A DNA stretch of 17,216 bases from assembly GCA_001824635.1 (NCBI GenBank), contig MHYB01000010.1, positions 43,815-61,030 on the forward strand, in the 5' to 3' direction. Below the pieces are notes generated by a model that worked only from the letters and a program-made list of their open reading frames with translations, was not told the origin of the DNA and searched no databases. Source of the DNA: Planctomycetes bacterium GWF2_50_10 (GTDB lineage Bacteria; Planctomycetota; Phycisphaerae; Sedimentisphaerales; GWF2-50-10). Positions within the stretch are counted from its first letter, which is position 1; each line of letters begins with the position of its first letter. The position numbers and the translations under genes were made by a program. Positions 5,248 through 13,001 of the stretch are shown one piece after another.

Positions 5248-8200
5248 ATGAACACTTATGCGGCTTCGCTGAGGACATCACTGATAATGGCGTTTTTGTT
5301 TTTGGGTTCCACATGGGTTTTGGCTGATACGATACTGGATAACGGCCAGGCGGGTACGAGTTCGGCGGGCACATGGCAGGTGTCCGGGGCGAGCGGCTTT
5401 TACGGCACAGACAGCGTGTGGGCACGCAACGGCGCGACATATACATGGGCACTGCCAGCGAATGAGCCTGGAGGTGATTATGAGATTTTCATGTGGTGGT
5501 CGCCGTGGGCTTCGCGTGGTACGAATATCGCGGTGGATGTCAATACCGGCTTGAGCACCACGAGAATATATGTCAACCAGGCTTTGAACGGGAGCAGTTG
5601 GAACAGCCTTGGCGTTTATACGCTTTCGCCCGGGGCGGCAGTGACGATAATCGCAGCATCGGGATCGACTGTGAGCACATGCGCAGACGCGGTGATGTTT
5701 AAAGCGGTAACGGACAATAATGCGCCGTCGGCGAGTATCGATTCGATCATACCCAATCCGGCGCCGCTTGGTGAGCAGATTGTGTTCGCGGGGCATGGGA
5801 CGGATTCGGACGGTAATGTCATCGGGCATGAATGGTCATCAGATCTTGATGGGGTTTTGAGTGACGCAAATTCATTTTCCAAATCGAATCTTCGGGAGGG
5901 GAACCATACGATCTCTTATAAGGTGAAGGATGATAAGGATGCCTGGTCGGAGCCGATTACGATGTCTTTGCAGATAGCCGCGCAATCTGTGGAGATGATA
6001 GTTGATAATGGCGAGGCGGGCACGACGAGCACGGGGACGTGGCAGGTTTCGGGCGGTACGACTCCATACGGGGGAAATTCGCTGTGGGCAAGAAATGGCG
6101 CGACATATACCTGGTACATGAACGCGCCACAGAGCGGGACGTACGAAGTTTTCATGTGGTGGTCGGGTTTGAATACGCGAAGCTCAAATGTCGCGGTGGA
6201 TGTGGCAAGCGAGAGCGGCACGAGCAGGGTGTATGTAGATCAGAGCCGAAACAGCGGCGTATGGAACAGCCTGGGCAAGTTCAGCCTGCTGTCGACAAAG
6301 AGCTACGCTGTTAAAGTAACGGCGTCGAGCGGGTCGACGGTGAGCACATGCGCAGACGCTATACGATTCGTCAAGGCGACCGAGGATCCTTCGCCGGGGA
6401 CGGAAAAAATTTACGCGTGTGAAATTTACAGCTGGGATAAGCTTTTCCTGACACAGATGGGGAATATGCTCAAACGTATCGGCGCACAAAGTGATTCCAC
6501 GGGCGAGAAGTGGGCGTATACAAATTCGAGCTTAAGGAAGAGCTACGCTATTCAATTTGTAAGGAGCAAGGAAGCATTTTTGGCGGCGCTGAAGGAAAGC
6601 GGCTCGCATGTGATAGTGGGTGGCCATTCCAATTTCGGCGTGGGGGCGGCGTGCGTTACGTCTGCGGAAATGGGTTCCAGCAAGGTAACGAGCATACGCT
6701 ATGCGGATGATCCGAAGTTCCTGCTGTTTGGAAGCAATAACGTCAGTGTCAAGACTGAAGGCATGAAATACGGACAGGCATATCCGAACTGGAAACCGAT
6801 ATTCCAGGACGGGACTAGCGCGATGGCTCCCTATACGCATGAAGAAGGGGTGCCTGCTTATAATTATATGGTTTCGTACAGGCCGCCGGGAGAGACGAGG
6901 TTTTCGCGCGTGCAGCTTGAAATAAGCAAAGAGTATGTAGCGAGACTGAATGACACGAAATGTTCAGCGTGGTTTTCGGCGACGGGGGCGCTGCCTGATC
7001 CGCAGATCAACCCGGAATACTTTGTGGTGTATCCGTTTGATGAGTGGAGCAGGTGCAGGTATGTCGGCACATGGGTGCAGAGGACGCCGACAAGTTCGTA
7101 CCAGGGAGAGGGTGGTAATTTCGGGTATAATTACGCGACGCACGCGGCGGGTACGGGATCAAACAAGGCGATATTCGATTGTCTGGTGTTTATGCCGGGC
7201 GAGTACAAAGTTCAGGCATCGTGGGTAACGCAGTCGACTAACGCTACCAATACCAAGTACCTTATTCGCCACGCTAACGGTTCGTCAACCGTAACGGTAG
7301 ATCAGACCAGCGGCGCGGCGGAATGGAATACGCTGGGTACTTATAAATTCAACAGGGGAGTGAGCAGCATAGAAGTAAGCGATAACGCAAATGGAACAGT
7401 TATCGCGGATGCGGTGATACTTACGCCGACAAGCAATCCGGAAGGGCAGCTGCAGGCTGAATTCAGCGTAAACAGGATGTCTGGGAACGCGCCGCTTAGT
7501 GTTACCTTTACAAACACAAGCACCGCGTACAATAATACAAAGACGTATTTGTGGGATTTCGGCGATGGTGAAACGAGTACCGCGACAAGTCCCACTCATA
7601 TTTACAGCAGCGAAGGGGTTTATACTGTGAGTTTACGGGTTACGGATGCGAGGGGCAATAGTGATACCGAAACAAAGCTTGGTATGATAAGTGTTGGGAC
7701 TTCGAGTAGTTCGATACGGGCGGAGTTTACGGTGAAAACTCGGAGGCAGACCAGCGGTGGGCGGCTGGTAGTGCAATTTACGAATACAACTACCGGCAAC
7801 GCGACGGACTGGCTGTGGGATTTCGGTGACGGCACGACAAGCACGCTCAAAAACCCGAAAAAAGTTTTCTATGCGCCGGGGTATTACACAGTGAGCTTGC
7901 GGGCAACGGGTCCGAACGGCGGCGATACAAGCACCGAGCGGGATTATATTCAGATATTGGCGGTGCCGGTATATGTGGATAACGCTTTCGAATATAAGCC
8001 GCATTATATAACGAGCGGTTCGCGGCCTTCTAACAAGAATATTTTGAATCTGAAGAATTACCGTGTGAATCCGAGCGAACTACGATATTCAAGGCTGTTT
8101 TATGGAACGTGCAACTCGTCTACTTATTTTCTGGAGACTTTCCAGAGGGGTATAGTTTTCTGCACGACGACGGATATAGAGGATTATTTGAGCGTGCAGT

Positions 8201-8322
8201 ATCTTGAACAGTATATGAAGGGTAAGAGCGACCCTGAGCTTGTGGAGTACCTTAATACGCTGGTGCCTTCGCCGGCTTTTGATTATGTGAATTTTGATCT
8301 TAAGCCGCCGTCGGAGAGGTAA
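5248..8322 (+). CDS. Giant secreted golvesin/PKD protein with split caspase-like domain (1024 aa)
   Basis: Start ATG 5248 follows an AAGGGGA site and opens a Sec signal peptide (residues 1-26, cleavage VLA|D); the open frame back to 5191 is not needed. Domains in order: golvesin-like beta domain 27-152 (DNGQAG...STCADAVMF); PKD/Ig-like domain 156-245; second golvesin-like domain 249-377; an alpha/beta segment from about 383, starting KIYACEIYSW and ending HVIVGGHSNFG with His460; a conserved linker with GMKYGQAYPNW at 505-515; a third golvesin-like domain about 598-731; two canonical PKD domains with WDFGDG (733-816, 822-904); and a C-terminal segment with LFYGTCNS (Cys955). The His- and Cys-bearing pieces look like the two halves of a clan CD (caspase/CHAT/gingipain) peptidase, which is my inference. 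No sortase, PEP-CTERM or type IX signal is visible, so release outside the inner membrane is likely. A longer paralogue follows downstream. Confidence 0.85.
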   Translation: MNTYAASLRTSLIMAFLFLGSTWVLADTILDNGQAGTSSAGTWQVSGASGFYGTDSVWARNGATYTWALPANEPGGDYEIFMWWSPWASRGTNIAVDVNTGLSTTRIYVNQALNGSSWNSLGVYTLSPGAAVTIIAASGSTVSTCADAVMFKAVTDNNAPSASIDSIIPNPAPLGEQIVFAGHGTDSDGNVIGHEWSSDLDGVLSDANSFSKSNLREGNHTISYKVKDDKDAWSEPITMSLQIAAQSVEMIVDNGEAGTTSTGTWQVSGGTTPYGGNSLWARNGATYTWYMNAPQSGTYEVFMWWSGLNTRSSNVAVDVASESGTSRVYVDQSRNSGVWNSLGKFSLLSTKSYAVKVTASSGSTVSTCADAIRFVKATEDPSPGTEKIYACEIYSWDKLFLTQMGNMLKRIGAQSDSTGEKWAYTNSSLRKSYAIQFVRSKEAFLAALKESGSHVIVGGHSNFGVGAACVTSAEMGSSKVTSIRYADDPKFLLFGSNNVSVKTEGMKYGQAYPNWKPIFQDGTSAMAPYTHEEGVPAYNYMVSYRPPGETRFSRVQLEISKEYVARLNDTKCSAWFSATGALPDPQINPEYFVVYPFDEWSRCRYVGTWVQRTPTSSYQGEGGNFGYNYATHAAGTGSNKAIFDCLVFMPGEYKVQASWVTQSTNATNTKYLIRHANGSSTVTVDQTSGAAEWNTLGTYKFNRGVSSIEVSDNANGTVIADAVILTPTSNPEGQLQAEFSVNRMSGNAPLSVTFTNTSTAYNNTKTYLWDFGDGETSTATSPTHIYSSEGVYTVSLRVTDARGNSDTETKLGMISVGTSSSSIRAEFTVKTRRQTSGGRLVVQFTNTTTGNATDWLWDFGDGTTSTLKNPKKVFYAPGYYTVSLRATGPNGGDTSTERDYIQILAVPVYVDNAFEYKPHYITSGSRPSNKNILNLKNYRVNPSELRYSRLFYGTCNSSTYFLETFQRGIVFCTTTDIEDYLSVQYLEQYMKGKSDPELVEYLNTLVPSPAFDYVNFDLKPPSER

Positions 8323-8380
8323 GCTTTGCGGTATTGATGTAGTCGGATGTTCAACAACTTTGAAATACAACGTTGGTTAA

Positions 8381-8419
8381 AAGAATTCCGGCTTGGCAAT
8401 TGCGCCGGAATTCTTTTTT
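8381..8419 (+). terminator. Intrinsic terminator between the two giant genes
   Basis: AAGAATTCCGGC (8381-8392) and GCCGGAATTCTT (8404-8415) form a perfect 12-bp stem with an 11-base loop, ending in six T (8414-8419). The start of the next gene is only 35 bases further on, so the second giant gene needs read-through or a promoter inside or just after the hairpin. One weak candidate is TTGCGC (8400-8405), 17 bases, TAAAAT (8423-8428). Confidence 0.9.
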
Positions 8420-8454
8420 GCATAAAATTAAAACTTAAACATAAGGGGGTAAGG

Positions 8455-11400
8455 ATGAAGAACCTGGGTGCATGGATGGTTGGCGTCGTTTGCCTGGCTT
8501 TGGCGTGCGCAAACGTAAATGCGGATGTAATTGTGGATAATGGAAAGGTGGGGACGAGCTATACGGGGAAGTGGCAGGTTTCGGCGGGGACATTGCCTTA
8601 TGGCACTAACAGTTTATGGTCGCGAAACGGCGCGACATATTCGTGGGCTATGTCGGCGCAGCCAAAGGGGATATATGAAGTATTCATGTGGTGGTCGGGT
8701 GCCAGTTCGCGGCCTGCGGATGCGGTGGTGAACATAGAGCATTATAACGACACGAGCCTGGTGCATGTAAATCAGAAGATCAACGCGGGCATGTGGAGCA
8801 GCCTGGGCGAGTATTATTTTGACGGATCGGGCAAGACGACCATAACGGCGGCAGCTGGGGGAACAATAAGCACATGCGCGGACGCCGTATCATATAAGCT
8901 GCTTACGACGACAACGGCACCGACGGCGGTGATAGACAGCATCAGTCCTTCGCCTGCGGTTCCGGGAGAAACGGTTACATTCAGCGGCCATGGTATAGAC
9001 GGTGAGGGGATGCTTGCGGCGTTTTCGTGGGAGTCGAGCATTGACGGCGTGATCGGTGATAAGCAGATATTCAGCACGAATACCTTAAGTGCTGGTGTGC
9101 ACAATATAAGATTCTATGCGCAGGATATGGATGGCGTGTGGTCGCTTGGGGCGACTAGCGTTCTTGCGGTAGGGGAAGTGCCTGCTGAAATTATTATAGA
9201 TAATCGCGACGCGGCTACGAGCAGGACTGGTACATGGGGTGTTTCGGGTTCGCCGGACTTCTACGGGATCGATTCAGTATGGAGCAGGGATGGAGCGACT
9301 TTTACCTGGTATTTCGATTGCCCGCGAACGGGGCAGTACACGTTTTCTATGTGGTGGACGCAGTGGGCGAGCCGGTCAACGAGCATTCCTGTGGATATCG
9401 CGACGGCTGCCGGGTCTAGCAGGGTGATAATTAACCAGCAGGTCAATGGCGGCAAGTGGAATGAACTTGGCGTTTACAACTTCAATGCGGGCGTGCGATA
9501 CGCGATCAAGATAACGTCTCAAAGGAATCCGACCAGTACATGCGCAGACGCGGTGAAATTCGCGTACATACCGCAGAATCAGCCGCCGACAGCGATCATT
9601 GATTCGATAATTCCAGAGGTGGCTGAGCCGAACCAGCAGATAGTCTTTTCCGGCTCAGGGTCGGATACGGACGGGGTCATATCGGTTTACCAATGGGCGT
9701 CGGATATTGACGGCAACTTAAGCAGCGAGGCGAGTTTTGTGAAAGTGCTTTCGCAGGGACAGCACACAATAAGCCTCAAGGTTATGGATGATGACGGGGC
9801 TTGGTCTGGCGTTGCCACTAAATTGATAGTGGTGGGCAATATACAGCCTGCGGCAACGATCGTATCTATCACCCCTAATCCCGCGGAGCTTGACGCGAAC
9901 GTGATGTTTGTCGGTTCGGGTCATGATCCTGACGGCCAGGTGACTGCGTACCAGTGGTCTTCGGATGCGCATGGGGTTTTAAGTAATGAAAATAGTTTTT
10001 CAATGGCCGCCGGCCCGCTTGGGCATGGTGAGTATGTCATTACGTTTAAAGTACAGGACAATAAAGGCGCCTGGTCTGGGCCGGTTACGCGCAAGCTATA
10101 TGTGGGTAATGCAAGACCGACGGCGTTTATCGATTCGATCTTGCCGGAGTCGGCGGTCGTGGGACAAAGCATAAGTTTTGTCGGACATGGCGAGGATATT
10201 GACGGCCAGGTGACGGGATATGAGTGGATAAGCGATATTGACGGCATCATCGGTTCGGCTGCGTCGTTTTCCAGTACGGCCCTTTCGCTTGGAACGCATA
10301 CGATATCTCTTATCGCCACTGATAATGATGGGGACGATTCGGTTGCGGTAAGCAGACATGTGGTTATAGACGACAAGCCGATAATTGAAATAATCGACAA
10401 CAGCACCGCATCGACATCGTTTATGGGATTGTGGCAGGCAAGCGGGTCGGTGGGCTTTTACGGAACGAATTCATTGTGGAGCAGGGATGGGGCGACTTAC
10501 AGCTGGATATTCCGGCCGACAGTTACCGCTTCATTCAATGTCTCAATGTGGTGGACGATGTGGTCGTCGCGGAGTCCTTCGATCCCGGTCGATATCCAGC
10601 ACCAGGGCGGCACAAACCGAGTGTACATAAACCAGCAGCTCAACGGCGGCAAATGGAACAGCCTCGGCGATTATTCCTTCCAGGCAGGCAACACTTACAT
10701 TGTAAAGATCACTGCCCAGGCAGGCCCGACGAGCACCTGCGCGGATGCGGTGAAATTTGAAAAGATATCCAAGCCGACAAAGCCGATAGCAGATTTTCGC
10801 GCGGATAAAACCAGCGGCGGCGCACCGCTCGCGATACAGTTTACCGACGGCAGTCTTGGTATTGTAACGAGCTGGCTATGGAATTTCGGCGACAACACTA
10901 CGTCAACAGAACGCAACGTGCTCCATACATATACCCAGCCGGGTACATATACTGTTTCGCTGACGGTTGCCAACGCAGCAGGGGCGGCAAGCGCACTCAA
11001 GCAGGACTATATACACGTCGCGGCATCAGGCGAAAAGATATATATCTGTGATGTTTACAGCTGGAACTCGCGGCAATCGATGGAATTTTTAGAAATGTTA
11101 TCCAGTATCGGCGCTACGATGGACTACGACGGTTCATGGGTATATCGCGACCTCGCCAAGAATATGAATTATACTATGTATTTCGTGCGTGATCCGGAGG
11201 GTATGGAACGCGCCCTTAAGGAGCCGCACTCGCATATCATTGTCGGTGGTCATTCCAATTTTGGCTTCGGAGCGACGTTCGCGTCGGCGGCGGAATTCCA
11301 GGAGCAGCAGATACTCGATATTCGCTACGTTGATGACGACAGGTTTACAAAATTCAGCTCCGACATGGTTTCGGTAAAGATCGACGGTATGAAATACGGC

Positions 11401-12969
11401 CAGGCGTATCCCAACTGGGAGCCAATATTAAAGGACGGCTCCAGTGCGCTTATGGCTTACAATTTCAGCGAAGGCGTTCCTCCGTACAATTATTATCTTA
11501 CATATTCACCGCCAGGCGATGCGAATGTTTATAAAGTAGAACTGTCAAATGGAAGCTATCTTGAACGCTTCCCGGATTCGGCGACGCCGGTGTGGTATTC
11601 ACAGGATGGCTCAAAGCCAAATCCGAATCTTAATCCCGAATACTTCATTGTGAACAGTGATCCGGATTGGAACCGCTTTGAAACGGTCGGCACCTGGGCG
11701 ATGGCCAAAGCCGGCGGCGGTGGTTATATGGGCGAAGCCGGCTATCTTGGCTATAACTATCAATATCACGCCCCTGGAACAGGCATCAATAAGGCACAAT
11801 GGAATGTTGTGATAAATTACCCAGGCGTTTATGCCGTGATGGCATCATGGTTCCCAGACCCTTCCAACGCTACAAACGCCAAATTCAAGATCAATCATGC
11901 CTTCGGCCAGGAGGTGGTAACAGTTGATCAGCGCCTTGCCGCTCTTGTTCACCTGCTGGGCGGATATTTCTTTGATAAAGGTTCGTACACGGTCGAGCTT
12001 ACGGATGAAGCAGATGCGCGGGTGGTCGCGGATGCCATCGTGCTAAATCCAATGGCCAATCCACAGATGGTAGTGCAAGCGGAATTCAATGCCAATGTTA
12101 AATCCGGAGCCGGGCCGCTGACGGTGCAGTTCCAGGACTTGAGCCTGTATTATAACCTCTCAAATGTTATGGCTCTGATGAGCTGGCACTGGGATTTCGG
12201 CGACGGCACGTTCAGTAATCTGCAAAACCCGATGCACACTTATGCAGAGCCGGGTCTTTACACGGTCAAGCTCAAGTACACCGATCCGTGCGGCCTGGCG
12301 GATGAGGAGATCAAGGAGCAATTCATAGCTGTTGATGCCGCGGGCGAGCTTAAATGCGAATTCACAGCCTCCAACCGGCTCGCTTCGGACAGGACGGTTG
12401 TGTCTTTTTATGACCAGAGCAGCGGCCCGGTCGCATCGAGACAGTGGCAATTCGGCGACGGTACGACTTCCACGGAGCAAGACCCGATACACGTCTACTC
12501 GCTGCCGGGTACATATAATGTTACGCTTACCGTCTATGACCAGAACGGAACAGATATGTCGCACGTCGAAACTGGATTTGTTAATAATCTTATCGGCGTG
12601 ATCTTTACGGACAACACGTTTATAGAGAAGCCGCATTATTATTCGCGAGTAAAAGGTACTCCGATAACGTTCGGCAAGGTGATATGCAATACGACCAGCA
12701 CGAAAATTCCGGAAAATGAGCTTAGGTTCGACCGCATGTTCTTTGGCACATGCAACAGTGCGAATTACTATATAGGCGCGTTCCACAGAGGGATCGTTTA
12801 TTGCACTACCGGTGATCTGGAACACTACACGGGCGTACAGTATCTTGAGAACTATCTCAAGGGCGTAAGCGATGATGAAAACGTGTATCGGCTCAATCTT
12901 ATCCAGCCCGTGCACGAAGTCATCAACTTCAATTTGAAGCCGCCGTCAATGCGTACTAAACTTAAATAG
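8455..12969 (+). CDS. Giant secreted golvesin/PKD protein with split caspase-like domain (1504 aa paralogue)
   Basis: ATG 8455 follows AAGGGGGTAAGG and opens a signal peptide (1-23, cleavage VNA|D). Compared with its upstream neighbour it has the same plan with extra domains: golvesin-like 24-151; PKD/Ig-like 155-240; golvesin-like 245-373; three more PKD/Ig-like domains 376-461, 462-551, 552-642, each with an acidic DxDG-type turn; golvesin-like 643-772; PKD 776-855 (WNFGDN); caspase-like N-half about 859-940 ending HIIVGGHSNFG with His933; linker with GMKYGQAYPNW near 978; golvesin-like 1069-1203; PKD 1205-1293 and 1299-1377; and a C-half with FFGTCNS (Cys1433). Everything from the His segment to the C-terminus is collinear with the paralogue, so the pair arose by duplication followed by gain or loss of N-terminal modules. 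Likely exported; substrate and target unknown. The gene ends 32 bases before the flippase gene. Confidence 0.85.
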   Translation: MKNLGAWMVGVVCLALACANVNADVIVDNGKVGTSYTGKWQVSAGTLPYGTNSLWSRNGATYSWAMSAQPKGIYEVFMWWSGASSRPADAVVNIEHYNDTSLVHVNQKINAGMWSSLGEYYFDGSGKTTITAAAGGTISTCADAVSYKLLTTTTAPTAVIDSISPSPAVPGETVTFSGHGIDGEGMLAAFSWESSIDGVIGDKQIFSTNTLSAGVHNIRFYAQDMDGVWSLGATSVLAVGEVPAEIIIDNRDAATSRTGTWGVSGSPDFYGIDSVWSRDGATFTWYFDCPRTGQYTFSMWWTQWASRSTSIPVDIATAAGSSRVIINQQVNGGKWNELGVYNFNAGVRYAIKITSQRNPTSTCADAVKFAYIPQNQPPTAIIDSIIPEVAEPNQQIVFSGSGSDTDGVISVYQWASDIDGNLSSEASFVKVLSQGQHTISLKVMDDDGAWSGVATKLIVVGNIQPAATIVSITPNPAELDANVMFVGSGHDPDGQVTAYQWSSDAHGVLSNENSFSMAAGPLGHGEYVITFKVQDNKGAWSGPVTRKLYVGNARPTAFIDSILPESAVVGQSISFVGHGEDIDGQVTGYEWISDIDGIIGSAASFSSTALSLGTHTISLIATDNDGDDSVAVSRHVVIDDKPIIEIIDNSTASTSFMGLWQASGSVGFYGTNSLWSRDGATYSWIFRPTVTASFNVSMWWTMWSSRSPSIPVDIQHQGGTNRVYINQQLNGGKWNSLGDYSFQAGNTYIVKITAQAGPTSTCADAVKFEKISKPTKPIADFRADKTSGGAPLAIQFTDGSLGIVTSWLWNFGDNTTSTERNVLHTYTQPGTYTVSLTVANAAGAASALKQDYIHVAASGEKIYICDVYSWNSRQSMEFLEMLSSIGATMDYDGSWVYRDLAKNMNYTMYFVRDPEGMERALKEPHSHIIVGGHSNFGFGATFASAAEFQEQQILDIRYVDDDRFTKFSSDMVSVKIDGMKYGQAYPNWEPILKDGSSALMAYNFSEGVPPYNYYLTYSPPGDANVYKVELSNGSYLERFPDSATPVWYSQDGSKPNPNLNPEYFIVNSDPDWNRFETVGTWAMAKAGGGGYMGEAGYLGYNYQYHAPGTGINKAQWNVVINYPGVYAVMASWFPDPSNATNAKFKINHAFGQEVVTVDQRLAALVHLLGGYFFDKGSYTVELTDEADARVVADAIVLNPMANPQMVVQAEFNANVKSGAGPLTVQFQDLSLYYNLSNVMALMSWHWDFGDGTFSNLQNPMHTYAEPGLYTVKLKYTDPCGLADEEIKEQFIAVDAAGELKCEFTASNRLASDRTVVSFYDQSSGPVASRQWQFGDGTTSTEQDPIHVYSLPGTYNVTLTVYDQNGTDMSHVETGFVNNLIGVIFTDNTFIEKPHYYSRVKGTPITFGKVICNTTSTKIPENELRFDRMFFGTCNSANYYIGAFHRGIVYCTTGDLEHYTGVQYLENYLKGVSDDENVYRLNLIQPVHEVINFNLKPPSMRTKLK

Positions 12970-13001
12970 CACGATGCGACATCATTGGAAAAGGATTTTT
13001 G

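Noticed and set aside
5278..12915. Long - strand open frames inside the two giant genes
   Set aside because: They are antisense shadows of GC-rich coding sequence; none has a signal, domain or ribosome site, and the + strand frames carry clear domains throughout.
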